The notes beneath the pieces were generated by a model that worked only from the letters and a program-made list of their open reading frames with translations, made no database searches and had not been told where the DNA came from. From Bacteroidaceae bacterium (GTDB lineage: Bacteria; Bacteroidota; Bacteroidia; Bacteroidales; Bacteroidaceae), in contig JAFQBB010000020.1 in assembly GCA_017416805.1 (NCBI GenBank), positions 1 through 64,000 on the forward strand: a DNA stretch of 64,000 nt, read 5' to 3'. Shown piece after piece: positions 25,984 through 35,375 of this stretch (positions within the stretch are counted from its first letter, which is position 1; every line of letters starts with the position of its first letter). Made by a program: the position numbers and the translations under genes.

Positions 25984-27255
25984 ATGGGACAGCCGTTAGC
26001 CGAGCGCCTGAGACCGCGGACGCTTGATGAATACATCGGACAGAAACATCTTGTAGGAGAAGGGGCCGTTTTGCGTAAAATGATTGATGCAGGACGTATT
26101 GCTTCTTTTATCTTGTGGGGGCCTCCGGGAGTGGGGAAGACAACTTTGGCGCAGATTATTGCCAATAAGTTAGAAACCCCTTTTTATACACTCAGTGCGG
26201 TCACTTCAGGGGTGAAGGATGTGCGTGAGGTTATTGAACGGGCACAGAGTAACCGCTTTTTCTCGCAAGCCAGTCCTATCCTGTTTATCGATGAAATCCA
26301 CCGTTTCAGCAAATCGCAGCAAGACTCTTTGCTGGGAGCGGTAGAAAAGGGGGTGGTGACGCTTATTGGAGCTACGACTGAAAATCCGTCGTTTGAGGTT
26401 ATTCGTCCGTTGCTTTCAAGGTGTCAGCTATATGTGCTGAAATCTCTTGAAAAAGAAGATTTACTGGAACTTCTTCATCGGGCCATCGCTACTGATGAAC
26501 AGTTGAAATTGCGCAACGTAGTGCTAAAAGAGACTGATGCCATGCTCCGCTATTCTGGTGGAGATGCACGGAAATTGCTGAATATTCTGGAACTTGTGGT
26601 AGAAGCTGATGCTGAAAAGCAGGTGACGATAACTGATGAAAAAGTGATAGAGCGCCTGCAACAGAATCCGTTGGCATATGACAAGGATGGGGAGATGCAT
26701 TATGATATCATATCTGCCTTTATCAAGAGTATCCGGGGAAGTGATCCTGATGGAGCGCTTTATTGGCTGGCACGTATGATAGAGGGAGGTGAAGACCCGA
26801 AGTTTATAGCCCGCCGTCTGCTCATATCGGCTGCAGAGGATATCGGGTTGGCCAATCCGAATGCTTTGCTTTTGGCCAATGCTGCATTTGAAGCGGTAAT
26901 GAAAATCGGTTGGCCCGAGGGGCGGATTCCGTTGGCTGAAGTTACTGTTTATTTGGCAACAAGTCCTAAAAGCAATTCTGCTTACATGGGGATTGGCGCT
27001 GCTTTGGAGGCTGTTCGCGCTACGGGTAATTGTCCTGTGCCTCTGCATCTTCGCAATGCACCAACACAACTGATGAAGCAATTGGGGTATGGCAAGGAGT
27101 ATAAGTATGCACACGATTACGAAAACCATTTTGTAGAACAACAGTTCTTGCCTGATGAATTGATGAATGCACATTTTTGGCAACCACAGGAGAATGCAGC
27201 CGAGGCCAGATTGAAGGAACGGATGCAGCAATTGTGGGGAGAACGGTATAAATAA
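25984..27255 (+). CDS. rarA: replication-associated recombination protein A (clamp-loader-like ATPase)
   Basis: A 423-residue AAA+ ATPase of the RarA/MgsA/WRNIP1 family that acts at stalled replication forks. Visible: box LAERLRPRTLDEYIGQKHLVG, Walker A GPPGVGKTT at about 46-54, Walker B LFIDEIHRFSKSQQDSLL near 100, sensor 1 GATTENPSFEV, sensor 2 SGGDARKLLNILE, and the tetramerisation C-terminus with GIGAALEAVRATGNCPVPLHLRNAPTQLMKQLGYGKEYKY. Normal length. The following dehydrogenase gene starts 9 nt later, so it is probably the first gene of a three-gene unit. Confidence 0.95.
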   Translation: MGQPLAERLRPRTLDEYIGQKHLVGEGAVLRKMIDAGRIASFILWGPPGVGKTTLAQIIANKLETPFYTLSAVTSGVKDVREVIERAQSNRFFSQASPILFIDEIHRFSKSQQDSLLGAVEKGVVTLIGATTENPSFEVIRPLLSRCQLYVLKSLEKEDLLELLHRAIATDEQLKLRNVVLKETDAMLRYSGGDARKLLNILELVVEADAEKQVTITDEKVIERLQQNPLAYDKDGEMHYDIISAFIKSIRGSDPDGALYWLARMIEGGEDPKFIARRLLISAAEDIGLANPNALLLANAAFEAVMKIGWPEGRIPLAEVTVYLATSPKSNSAYMGIGAALEAVRATGNCPVPLHLRNAPTQLMKQLGYGKEYKYAHDYENHFVEQQFLPDELMNAHFWQPQENAAEARLKERMQQLWGERYK

Positions 27256-27263
27256 AGGAAAAC

Positions 27264-28223
27264 ATGAAAATCGTAGTACTTGATGGATATGCTGCCAATC
27301 CTGGTGATTTCTCTTGGGAGAAGATGGACCGATTGGGGGAATGCGTAGTGTATGACCGGACAGCACCGGAAGAACTTGTGGTGCGTGCGCAGGGAGCTGA
27401 AGCTCTGTTGACAAACAAGACGGTGATTACGGAAGAGGTAATGGGGCTGTTGCCCGATTTGAAATATATTGGAGTGTTGGCTACCGGATACAATGTCGTG
27501 GATATAGAAGCTGCCCGCCGGCGAGGCATTGTGGTGACGAATATTCCTGCTTACAGTACAGAATCTGTGGCCCAAATGGTTTTTGCCCATTTGCTGAATA
27601 TAACCCAAAGAGTAGGTTACTATGCTGATGAGAACAAGAGGGGGCGTTGGACTACAAGCGAAGATTTTTGTTATTGGAGTACTCCGCTGATAGAGTTGGC
27701 AGGAAAGCGTATGGGAATTGTGGGCTTAGGGAACACAGGAATGGCCACGGCCCGTATTGCTTTAGCTTTTGGAATGGAGGTGATAGCCTATACATCGAAA
27801 AAGAAAGAAGAACTCCCCGAAGGAGTCGTAGCCTGTAGCCTTGAAGAACTGTTTGCTACTGCTGATGTGGTAAGTCTGCATTGTCCGTTGACAGAAGATA
27901 CCAAGGATATGGTGAATGCAGACCGGTTGAGATTGATGAAGCCTACAGCTATTCTTATCAATACGGGGCGTGGACCGTTGGTAAATGAAGGTGATTTGGC
28001 AGAGGCATTGGATAAAGGCCGTATCCTTGCTGCAGGTCTGGATGTGCTTTCGCAGGAGCCTCCGAAGGCAGATAATCCGTTGCTGACTGCTTGCAATTGC
28101 TTTATAACTCCCCATATAGCATGGGCCACGATTGAAGCCCGGGAGAGGTTGCTGGACGTAGCGGTGAAAAACTTGCAGCACTACATTGCCGGATGTCCGA
28201 TAAACAATGTGGTGCAATTATAA
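27264..28223 (+). CDS. D-2-hydroxyacid dehydrogenase
   Basis: A 319-residue NAD(P)-dependent oxidoreductase of the D-isomer-specific 2-hydroxyacid dehydrogenase family. The Rossmann motif is GIVGLGNTGMATARIALAFG; active-site elements are NTGRGPLVNEGDL, LDVLSQEPPKADNPL and FITPHIAWAT (His near residue 287). The substrate is unclear: glycerate/hydroxypyruvate is the best guess from the family, but phosphoglycerate or lactate are not excluded. Cytoplasmic. It follows rarA after 9 nt and precedes the TRIC gene by 27 nt. Confidence 0.9.
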   Translation: MKIVVLDGYAANPGDFSWEKMDRLGECVVYDRTAPEELVVRAQGAEALLTNKTVITEEVMGLLPDLKYIGVLATGYNVVDIEAARRRGIVVTNIPAYSTESVAQMVFAHLLNITQRVGYYADENKRGRWTTSEDFCYWSTPLIELAGKRMGIVGLGNTGMATARIALAFGMEVIAYTSKKKEELPEGVVACSLEELFATADVVSLHCPLTEDTKDMVNADRLRLMKPTAILINTGRGPLVNEGDLAEALDKGRILAAGLDVLSQEPPKADNPLLTACNCFITPHIAWATIEARERLLDVAVKNLQHYIAGCPINNVVQL

Positions 28224-28250
28224 TACCTGTTTGTCAGAGAGAAAAATAGA

Positions 28251-28880
28251 ATGGTTATGGAATTTCCCAGTTTTATGGAGATTCTCGATTTTATCGGGAC
28301 ATTTGCATTTGCCATTAGTGGCATTCGGTTAGCTTCGGCCAAACATTTTGATTTGTTTGGAGCATACGTGGTCGGTGTAGTGACGGCCATCGGAGGGGGA
28401 ACTTTGCGCGATCTCCTATTGGGGGTTACTCCTATCTGGATGACCAATCCTATGTATCTGGTTTGTTCAGGGATTGCCTTGTTGTGGGTTATTATCTTTG
28501 GCAAGCGGATTATCCGTCAGGAGGTCACATTCTTTATTTTTGACACTATCGGATTGGCTCTTTTTACAGTTGTTGGTGTTGAAAAGGCACTTGATTTGAA
28601 CTTCCCCCTATGGGTCGCGGTCATTATGGGAACCATTACCGGAGCTGCTGGTGGTGTGTTTCGTGATGTGTTTATCAATGAAATACCACTTATTTTCCGT
28701 AAAGAGATTTATGCCATGGCCTGTATTATAGGTGGTATTTGTTATGGATTGCTGGATTGGTTTAATGTTGATATAATTATCAATGAATGTGTTACGGGCC
28801 TTTGTGTATTTCTGGTGCGCTTATTGGCCGTAAAATATCACTTAGGTCTGCCAACCCTGAAAGGAGAAGGGCAGGAGTAA
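28251..28880 (+). CDS. TRIC-type cation channel (UPF0126)
   Basis: A 209-residue inner-membrane protein with about seven helices. It contains two homologous halves, each with a G-rich T/RDxLxG block: AIGGGTLRDLLLG near residue 45 and GAAGGVFRDVF near residue 131. These are the TRIC/UPF0126 signature, and prokaryotic members form monovalent-cation (K+) channels. The start could be ATG 28251 or 28257. It is probably in the rarA operon. Confidence 0.9.
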   Translation: MVMEFPSFMEILDFIGTFAFAISGIRLASAKHFDLFGAYVVGVVTAIGGGTLRDLLLGVTPIWMTNPMYLVCSGIALLWVIIFGKRIIRQEVTFFIFDTIGLALFTVVGVEKALDLNFPLWVAVIMGTITGAAGGVFRDVFINEIPLIFRKEIYAMACIIGGICYGLLDWFNVDIIINECVTGLCVFLVRLLAVKYHLGLPTLKGEGQE

Positions 28881-28904
28881 GGGATATGTAATATGTGGTA
28901 GAAT

Positions 28905-29123
28905 TCAGGACCGGGCATCCTGACCACGTGAACTTACCAACTGAAATGCTTTTGGGTAGTCTTCGTCATTGACTAAGAGTTTCACATCACCTCCTGATGT
29001 GAGATAGGGGGAAGTGACAGCACCTAATGTCTCATCGCGTAGCATACAATCTATTCCTTCAGACTGTAATAACCCTTTTACTACTTCGGCCTCCCACAGA
29101 GAACCTTCATAAACTTTTTTCAT
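28905..29123 (-). CDS. DUF2007 small protein
   Basis: A 72-residue cytoplasmic protein, MKKVYEGSLWEAEVVKGLLQSEGIDCMLRDE, with a VKLLVNDEDYPKAFQLV strand/helix pattern. This is the DUF2007 'putative signal transducing' fold, one beta-alpha-beta-beta-alpha-beta unit related to GlnB-like or ferredoxin-like folds. Function unknown. It is a single gene on the minus strand, converging with the TRIC gene. Confidence 0.85.
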   Translation of the reverse strand: MKKVYEGSLWEAEVVKGLLQSEGIDCMLRDETLGAVTSPYLTSGGDVKLLVNDEDYPKAFQLVSSRGQDARS

Positions 29124-29226
29124 ATATCCTTAGCCTTGAAATTTATACTTCTTTTTTTTATAACAACGGGGATTCTGAATTGTTTTATCAATGATTGGCA
29201 ACGAGTAGCTTGTGGAATAAATTTCT

Positions 29227-29279
29227 CATGGAGGTGGGGGTGTGCCTAAATTTATTTTTGACACACCCCCATCCTCATG
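29227..29279 (-). terminator. GC-rich hairpin after the acyl-CoA ligase gene
   Basis: CATGGAGGTGGGGGTGTG (29227-29244) pairs with CACACCCCCATCCTCATG (29262-29279), with two weak pairs. It sits 20 nt past the stop of the minus-strand ligase gene and is followed by GAGAAATTTATT on that strand. Probable terminator, although the U-tract is poor. Confidence 0.6.
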
Positions 29280-29299
29280 AAGAATAACCCATAGCTCAC

Positions 29300-30958
29300 T
29301 TATTGTGCAGCATCATTCTTTCTGATTTCCACGCGGCGGATTTTTCCACTGATAGTTTTTGGCAGTTCGTCCACAAACTCAATGACACGCGGATATTTGT
29401 AAGGGGCTGTAACCCGCTTTACATGGTCTTGTAGTTCTTTAATCAATTCTGCATCGGCTTTAGCTTTGTAATCTTTGGCCAATACAATCGTTGCTTTTAC
29501 TACTTGGCCACGAATCTCATCGGGTACACCTGTAATGGCACATTCCACGACAGCCGGATGGGTCATCAGTGCGCTTTCCACTTCGAAGGGACCTATGCGG
29601 TAGCCTGAACTTTTGATGACATCGTCTGCACGGCCTACAAACCAATAATAGCCATCCTGGTCACGCCATGCCACATCGCCAGTGTAATAAATGCCATCGC
29701 GCCATGCGTCCTTGGTCAGTTCGGGATTCCGGAAATATTCTTTGAACAATCCCAATGGTTTGCCTTTATCTGTACGGATGATAATCTGCCCTTGTTCACC
29801 ATCTTCAGCCGAGCGGCCGTCAGGGGTGAGCAGATCAATATCGTATTGCGGATTAGGAACACCCATGCTTCCTGGTTTTGGCTCCATCCAAGGGAAAGTG
29901 GCCAAAGTCAGTGTCGTTTCGGTTTGCCCGAAACCTTCCATCAAACGGATACCTGTCAATTCCTTGAAGGTGTCATATACTGCACCGTTCAAAGCCTCGC
30001 CGGCTGTTGTACAATATTCTAATGAAGAGAGGTCGAACTTACGCAAATCTTCACGAATAAGGAAACGGTAAATGGTAGGGGGCGCACAAAGCGATGTGAT
30101 TCGGTATTGTTCTATCTTATGTAATATGTCGGCAGGAGTAAATTTCTCGTGGTCATAAACAAAGATGTTGGCACCGGCAAACCATTGTCCATACAGCTTG
30201 CCCCATACGGCCTTTCCCCAACCTGTATCGGCAATAGTCAGATGCAGACTCCCCTCGTGCAGATTGTGCCATAGGTATCCTGTGCTGATATGGCCGAGCG
30301 GATAAGTGAAGTCGTGTGCCACCATTTTGGGATTGCCTGTTGTGCCGGATGTAAAATACATGAGCATTACATCATCATTTGTATTTACGTTTGCCGGACG
30401 GACAAAGGCTGGAGCATTTTCTATACCTTGTTGGAAATTGCTGAACCCTTCAGGCATATCCGGGCCTACACTTACCAATGCTTTTACGGTAGGACATTCG
30501 GGCATGGCGGCCTGGATATGGTCCGTAATTACACGCTCGCCAGCTGCCACAATAGCTTTGATGCCTGCGGCATTACAACGATATATGATGTCTTTTTTGG
30601 TCAACAGATGGGTGGCAGGAATAACTACTGCTCCTAATTTATGAAGAGCCAAGATGGAGAACCAGAATTCGTAACGTCGTTTCAGTATCAGCATGACAGG
30701 GTCTCCCTTTCCGATACCAAGAGTCTGAAAATAAGATGCAGTCCGGTCGGTTTCACGTTTCATATCGGCAAATGTGAATTGGCGTGATTCACCGTGATCA
30801 TTAGTCCATAGCAATGCTTTCTTCTCAGGTTGTTCAGTAGCATATACATCAACCACATCATATGCAAAATTGAAATTGTCGGGCACACGGATGTGGAGAT
30901 TATTTATATAATCCTCTTGCGAGGTGAATTTTGTTTGTGTCAAAAATCTTTCTACCAT
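29300..30958 (-). CDS. AMP-forming acyl-CoA synthetase
   Basis: A 552-residue adenylate-forming enzyme that makes acyl-CoA from a carboxylic acid, ATP and CoA. Motifs: YFTSGTTGNPKM (phosphate loop, about residue 195), YGTTE-equivalent EGFGQTETTL, YYTGDVAWRDQDGYYWFVGRADD, IKSSGYRIGPFEVE hinge, and the catalytic lysine region PKTISGKIRR near the C-terminus. The length and the N-terminus (NFAYDVVD...KKALLW) resemble medium-chain or acetyl-type ligases; the substrate cannot be fixed from sequence. It lies 39 nt behind the cupin regulator gene and probably shares its transcript and regulation. Confidence 0.9.
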   Translation of the reverse strand: MVERFLTQTKFTSQEDYINNLHIRVPDNFNFAYDVVDVYATEQPEKKALLWTNDHGESRQFTFADMKRETDRTASYFQTLGIGKGDPVMLILKRRYEFWFSILALHKLGAVVIPATHLLTKKDIIYRCNAAGIKAIVAAGERVITDHIQAAMPECPTVKALVSVGPDMPEGFSNFQQGIENAPAFVRPANVNTNDDVMLMYFTSGTTGNPKMVAHDFTYPLGHISTGYLWHNLHEGSLHLTIADTGWGKAVWGKLYGQWFAGANIFVYDHEKFTPADILHKIEQYRITSLCAPPTIYRFLIREDLRKFDLSSLEYCTTAGEALNGAVYDTFKELTGIRLMEGFGQTETTLTLATFPWMEPKPGSMGVPNPQYDIDLLTPDGRSAEDGEQGQIIIRTDKGKPLGLFKEYFRNPELTKDAWRDGIYYTGDVAWRDQDGYYWFVGRADDVIKSSGYRIGPFEVESALMTHPAVVECAITGVPDEIRGQVVKATIVLAKDYKAKADAELIKELQDHVKRVTAPYKYPRVIEFVDELPKTISGKIRRVEIRKNDAAQ

Positions 30959-30997
30959 TTTATTTGCAATTTACTGATCACTCGTAGTTGTATTATA

Positions 30998-31552
30998 TCA
31001 CATGATTGCAGCCAAGAAACGTACAGGTTTTCCATCGAGAGCCTTCATTCCATGAGGCTGTAAAGAGTCGAAATAAAGGCTGTCTCCTGGGTTAAGGATG
31101 ATTTCCTTGCCTGCCAGATTTACTAACAGACGTCCTTCAAGGATGTAGCTTATTTCTTGACCTGCATGACTGTTCAGATGCAGTGGGGAGCCTTCATCTT
31201 TAGGCTCTACGGTAACAATGAACGGGTCTATCTTCCTGTCGCGGAAACCGGAAGCCAAGGCTTCGTATTTGTAAGCTTTGCTTCGTTCTACAGAAATGCC
31301 TTTTCCTGCGCGAGTCAGAAAATAAGAACTCATTTTGGGCTCTTCACCAAACATCAGGACATCCAACGTGATGTCATATTTGCGAGCTATGGATTGTAAG
31401 GCACTTACAGAAATGTCCTTGTTGCCACTTTCCATTTCCTTATATTCATCAATTGAAAGATTGCAGCTTTCTGCCACTTCCTGTTCGGTTAATTCCAAAA
31501 CGTCACGCAAGCCACGGAGGCGTGCTGCAATTTGTTTAATCTGGTCGTTCAT
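30998..31552 (-). CDS. XRE-cupin transcriptional regulator
   Basis: A 184-residue two-domain regulator. Residues 5-65 form an HTH_XRE (LRGLRDVLELTEQEVAESCNLSIDEYKEMESG), and 110-180 form a small-molecule-binding cupin (LHLNSHAGQEISYILEGRLLVNLAGKEIILNPGDSLYFDSLQPHGMKA). The cupin His/Glu/His residues are in place. It sits directly upstream of the acyl-CoA synthetase gene on the same strand and most likely controls it in response to a carboxylate or related ligand. Confidence 0.9.
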   Translation of the reverse strand: MNDQIKQIAARLRGLRDVLELTEQEVAESCNLSIDEYKEMESGNKDISVSALQSIARKYDITLDVLMFGEEPKMSSYFLTRAGKGISVERSKAYKYEALASGFRDRKIDPFIVTVEPKDEGSPLHLNSHAGQEISYILEGRLLVNLAGKEIILNPGDSLYFDSLQPHGMKALDGKPVRFLAAIM

Positions 31553-31678
31553 GATTTATATATTTTTCTTATATTTGCTTGTTTCAAATTTCGGGAACTT
31601 AATTGTCTGAATTAAAAGGAGTATCGCTTCACTAAGAGTTAAAGCCAATGCTCATGACTTTAATTCTTCACTCTTTAA

Positions 31679-32452
31679 TTATCTGCTTGCCTTCATGGCT
31701 TTGATGATTGCTGACGTGAATCCTGCGTGTTCCAATTCGTTGATACCTTTAATAGTGATGCCTCCTGGAGTCGTTACTTTGTCAATCTCGATACTTGGGT
31801 GGGTGTCATTGTTCAAAATAAGTGATGCGGCTCCTTTTACACTTTGTGCAACCATCCGTTGTGCATCTTTGGGGTAGAGTCCCATCTCTACTCCAGCCTG
31901 CATGGCGGCTTGAATATATTTCAGAACGTATGCGATGCCACACGAAGTAAGAGCTGTTGTTGCAGCCAATTGACTTTCTGGAACCATCATGGCCATTCCC
32001 ATTTCATTGAATATGTCAATCAAGAGTTTTTCATGTACCGGGGTTGCCTTATAGCTGGCAATGAGTGTCATGCTTTCTAATTGGGAAATTGCCGTATTGG
32101 GGATAAGTCGGAACATGGTCTGCTCGGGTAGGGCGGTATATTCCACTAATTGTTCAAAACTTATTCCTGCTGCGATAGAAACCAGGACTTGCTGTGGCTG
32201 CAAAGACAGTTCTGCAAGTACAGGCTTTACCAACCAAGGTTTTACAGCTACGATGATAAGATCTGCATCAACGATTGCAGTCTTATTGTCACACATGATA
32301 TTGATATCCGGATATTCTTTTTGGAGCGCTTGTAAAGTGGGCTCCGAAGGGTCAGAAACTGTGATTTCTGCAGTATTTATGATGGTACCTTTGGCCAAAC
32401 CGCGTGCTATGGCACCACCCATGTTGCCTGCTCCAATGATAGTAACTTTCAT
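31679..32452 (-). CDS. proC: pyrroline-5-carboxylate reductase
   Basis: Catalyses the last step of proline synthesis, reducing 1-pyrroline-5-carboxylate with NAD(P)H. A 257-residue protein with an N-terminal Rossmann motif, IIGAGNMGGAIARGL, a central VKPWLVKPVL, and the dimer domain with TALTSCGIAYVLKYIQAAMQAGVEMGL and TTPGGITIKGINELEHAGFTSAI, the family signature. Slightly shorter than E. coli ProC but complete. TATCTTTG at 32484-32491 (minus) is its -7 box. In relatives, proC sits next to argD; here it is about 21 kb away. Confidence 0.94.
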   Translation of the reverse strand: MKVTIIGAGNMGGAIARGLAKGTIINTAEITVSDPSEPTLQALQKEYPDINIMCDNKTAIVDADLIIVAVKPWLVKPVLAELSLQPQQVLVSIAAGISFEQLVEYTALPEQTMFRLIPNTAISQLESMTLIASYKATPVHEKLLIDIFNEMGMAMMVPESQLAATTALTSCGIAYVLKYIQAAMQAGVEMGLYPKDAQRMVAQSVKGAASLILNNDTHPSIEIDKVTTPGGITIKGINELEHAGFTSAIIKAMKASR

Positions 32453-32584
32453 TTATTTCTTCTTGGTTATTGTTAAGCGGTTGCAAAGATAGTCAAATCA
32501 CTGTATTTTTGTTCCTGTTTTGGGAGAAAAAGATGTCAAACGAAAGAAAAAAGTCGTATTTTGTAACAAATTTATCTCTTTCTC

Positions 32585-32615
32585 TTGTTTGATTGTAGAA
32601 AAAGGATTACATTTG
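32585..32615 (+). promoter_or_regulatory. promoter of the aquaporin gene
   Basis: TTG at 32585-32587 (C-TTG form), a 20-nt spacer and TACATTTG at 32608-32615. It lies about 35 nt upstream of the aquaporin ATG. Confidence 0.55.
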
Positions 32616-32650
32616 CATGGTTCTTATTTATTAATAAAATCTAAAATCTT

Positions 32651-33316
32651 ATGAAGAAGTATTTAGCAGAAATGGTTGGTACGATGGTTCTCGTACTGAT
32701 GGGTTGCGGCACAGCCGTGAGTCTTAATTGTGGTGTGGATGCGGCTTCGGTAGTCGGTACAGCCGTAGCTTTTGGTTTGGCCGTCGTTGCCATGGCCTAT
32801 ACAATCGGTGGGATTAGTGGCTGTCACATTAATCCTGCTATTACGCTTGGTTGCCTGTTGAGTGGACGTATCAGTGGTAAAGATGCCGGAATGTACATGA
32901 TCTTTCAGGTGATAGGCGCATTTATCGGTTCTGCTCTGCTGTATGTTCTGGTAAGCGGGTTGACTCCTGAGGGAACTGCTACAGGGGCTAACACATGTGC
33001 AGGTGGTGTAGTTAATGGTCTGATTGCTGAAATTGTATTGACATTCATCTTTGTATTGGTAGTGTTGGGTACCACTGATGCAAACAAAGGTGCTGGTAAT
33101 TTTGCAGGGTTGGCTATCGGTCTTTCGCTGATTCTTATTCATTTGGTCGGTATCCACTATACTGGCACATCTGTAAATCCGGCCCGTTCAATTGCTCCTG
33201 CCGTATTCCAAGGCGGTGAGGCTCTGACCCAACTGTGGGTGTTTATTGTAGGTCCATTCATTGGAGCATCTTTGTCTGCCCTTGTCTGGAAACTGATCGC
33301 TTGCGATAAGAAATAA
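32651..33316 (+). CDS. aqpZ: aquaporin (MIP family)
   Basis: A 221-residue six-helix membrane channel. The two NPA boxes are HINPAITLG near residue 60 and SVNPARSIAP near residue 175, and aromatic/arginine selectivity residues accompany the second box. It is shorter than glycerol facilitators and has the conserved small-residue helices AFGLAVVAMAYTIGGISG and GLAIGLSLILIHLVGI, so a water channel (AqpZ type) is the more likely assignment. A strong terminator follows and it is a single-gene unit. Confidence 0.9.
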   Translation: MKKYLAEMVGTMVLVLMGCGTAVSLNCGVDAASVVGTAVAFGLAVVAMAYTIGGISGCHINPAITLGCLLSGRISGKDAGMYMIFQVIGAFIGSALLYVLVSGLTPEGTATGANTCAGGVVNGLIAEIVLTFIFVLVVLGTTDANKGAGNFAGLAIGLSLILIHLVGIHYTGTSVNPARSIAPAVFQGGEALTQLWVFIVGPFIGASLSALVWKLIACDKK

Positions 33317-33335
33317 CTTGTTGTTGAGTCTTGTG

Positions 33336-33384
33336 CGGATTGTATGGACTGTATAGTTTACAGAACCATGCAATCCGTTTTTTT
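33336..33384 (+). terminator. terminator of the aquaporin gene
   Basis: CGGATTGTATGG (33336-33347) pairs with CCATGCAATCCG (33366-33377; one G-U pair), followed by TTTTTTT. Strong intrinsic terminator. Confidence 0.85.
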
Positions 33385-33405
33385 CTTCTCTTTATTGTCC
33401 GATAA

Positions 33406-33436
33406 TTTGTTTAATGAAAGAAAAGTGTTATCTTTG
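33406..33436 (+). promoter_or_regulatory. promoter of manA
   Basis: TTTG (33406-33409), a 19-nt spacer and TATCTTTG (33429-33436): a perfect Bacteroidetes promoter 37 nt before the manA ATG. Confidence 0.7.
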
Positions 33437-33472
33437 TCGGACAATAACATAGCATACAAAGTTTGATGCAAG

Positions 33473-34522
33473 ATGATGGATTTATACCCTTTATTGTTTC
33501 GTCCTAATTTACACTCTGTAGTTTGGGGTGGTGAAAGGCTTAAAGTGTGGAAAGGCCTTCAGTCTGACGGCTTGCCTATAGGTGAATCGTGGGAAGTGAG
33601 TGCTGTGCCTTCCAGTACAAGTGTTGTTGCAAACGGGATATTTGCAGGTCTTACTCTTTCTGAAGTTATAGAAAAAGATGCAGAATCCATTCTTGGCGAG
33701 CGCGTAGTGAGACAGTATGATGGTAAGATGCCTTTGTTGGCCAAATTTATTGATGCAGAGAAAGATTTGAGTATCCAGGTTCATCCTAATGATGAGATGG
33801 CGCTTCGCGAGCATGGCAAAATGGGAAAATCTGAGATGTGGTATATTATTGATGCCAATCCTGGTTCTTTCCTATATGCGGGGTTCAAAGAGCAGATATC
33901 TCCTTATGAGTACAAGAAGAGGGTGGAGGATGGAACCATTACCGAGGTTCTGGCGCGACATGAAGTGAAGCCTGGTGATGTGTTCTATATACCTTCGGGA
34001 AGAGTACATGCCATTTGTGGCGGAATCCTGTTGGCTGAAATACAGCAAAGTAGTGATGTCACCTATCGGATTTTTGACTATAATCGTCCAGGGATGGATG
34101 GGCATCCACGTGAGTTGCATACAGAACTGGCGGCTCGTGCGCTTGACTATACGGTAGAGAAGGAATATCGTACAATTTATTCTGCCCGGGAGAATGGTGC
34201 GGCACTTGTTGTTGATACTCCTTTTTTTTCAGTAAGGGTAAATGAGGTGATGAACCCTATTCATCGTGATTTGAAAAAATACGACTCCTTTATTATCTCC
34301 ATGTGCATCAAGGGGAATTGTTATATCCGTATTCGTGAGACTGGCGACGAAATTCGGTTGGACGAAGGGCAGAGTTGCCTGATTCCTGCATCTGTTGCCG
34401 ATTACGATATCATTCCGGAAGAAGAAGGACAGATGTGCCGCATTCTTGATGCATTCATTGACAATAAGGACCGTAGCCTGTTGAGGACTGTGAGCCGTTT
34501 CTTACATATCACAAAGAAATAA
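33473..34522 (+). CDS. manA: mannose-6-phosphate isomerase, type I
   Basis: Interconverts mannose-6-phosphate and fructose-6-phosphate. A 349-residue cupin enzyme: LFRPNLHSVVWGGERLKVWKG, GESWEVS, KFIDAEKDLSIQVHPNDEMA (metal-binding residues QVHPND), KSEMWYIIDA and PGDVFYIPSGRVHAICGGILLAEIQQSSDVTYRIFDY, the family core with the zinc ligands. The active-site Arg lies in TYRIFDY. Either of the two in-frame ATGs (33473, 33476) may start it. Likely links mannose use to glycolysis or GDP-sugar synthesis. Confidence 0.92.
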   Translation: MMDLYPLLFRPNLHSVVWGGERLKVWKGLQSDGLPIGESWEVSAVPSSTSVVANGIFAGLTLSEVIEKDAESILGERVVRQYDGKMPLLAKFIDAEKDLSIQVHPNDEMALREHGKMGKSEMWYIIDANPGSFLYAGFKEQISPYEYKKRVEDGTITEVLARHEVKPGDVFYIPSGRVHAICGGILLAEIQQSSDVTYRIFDYNRPGMDGHPRELHTELAARALDYTVEKEYRTIYSARENGAALVVDTPFFSVRVNEVMNPIHRDLKKYDSFIISMCIKGNCYIRIRETGDEIRLDEGQSCLIPASVADYDIIPEEEGQMCRILDAFIDNKDRSLLRTVSRFLHITKK

Positions 34523-34543
34523 GGATTGTAATTTTTAATATTA

Positions 34544-34608
34544 TTAGGCGCGGATTATGCGAATTCACGGTAAATGTTAATCCGTACCTTCGCGTAATCC
34601 GCGCCTAA
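34544..34608. repeat. 20-bp inverted repeat between manA and the DUF3332 gene
   Basis: Arms at 34544-34563 and 34589-34608 (core AGGCGCGGATTA / TAATCCGCGCCT) pair with one G-U, and an inner ACGG/CCGT stem lies in the loop. It sits between the 3' ends of convergent genes, but no T-run follows on either strand's 3' side. It may be a terminator of unusual type or a dispersed palindromic element. Confidence 0.7.
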
Positions 34609-34646
34609 AAAATCAGGTTTATACCTTATATAATATATATAAGCGA

Positions 34647-35201
34647 TTATCTTTGTGCAAACCCGTAAGTGGCATGAGTCATTGCTTGACGGGCGGCGGT
34701 CATACCTGCAGCATCAAGAGTGACTTGCATATAGCTTCCATTTTGCATGTTCACATTTACGGTTCCATCAGCATTGATGGTAAGCAACTCGATAGCTTCA
34801 TTGCCATTCATTACATTCCAGCTTTGAGCCTCTTCGTCAAATTTCAGGTTCAGTTCTTCGCCAGCTTCGTTAGTGATGGTGTAGCCGTCAGCGTTGGTCT
34901 TTACCAAATATTTGCCATTTTCACCATTTACTTCCTTTACCTCACCAGCTTTGGCCATAGGATTGTTTCCGGTCCAGAATTCAATAGAGTTGAATACTAC
35001 AACGTCTGCTAACATGCTAATCTCATAAACTGGGATTATGTACATGGCCAAGAATACCAATTCGTTTACGAATTTGTTGTCTGAAAGTCCCTCATTCCAG
35101 TTTCTCAGTTTGTTGAACAAACCAAATGAACCGATGCAAGAAGAAAACATAACACTTCCGCAGAGCAATGCGCACATAGCGCTAACTTTAATTTTTCTCA
35201 T
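34647..35201 (-). CDS. DUF3332-family lipoprotein
   Basis: A 184-residue exported protein with signal MRKIKVSAMCALLCGSVMFSSC (lipobox SSC). Then SFGLFNKLRNWNEGLSDNKFVNELVFLAMYIIPVYEISMLADVVVFNSIEFWTG, which is typical of DUF3332, with a hydrophobic helix pair that may cross or touch the membrane. A beta-rich tail follows. Function unknown; small gut-Bacteroides lipoproteins of this kind are abundant. It converges with manA. Confidence 0.82.
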   Translation of the reverse strand: MRKIKVSAMCALLCGSVMFSSCIGSFGLFNKLRNWNEGLSDNKFVNELVFLAMYIIPVYEISMLADVVVFNSIEFWTGNNPMAKAGEVKEVNGENGKYLVKTNADGYTITNEAGEELNLKFDEEAQSWNVMNGNEAIELLTINADGTVNVNMQNGSYMQVTLDAAGMTAARQAMTHATYGFAQR

Positions 35202-35375
35202 AATAGTTTAATTTTATTTTGATTAATAAATGTAACTTGTGACAAAGTTAATACATTATTTTGAAAACAGAAACAAATATCCGTAAAAAAAAGAGAATCG
35301 TGGGCTAATCGTCAGAAATGTTGTATCTTTGCACACCAGAAAGGCATAAATAACAGATAAATATGTAATATAGTT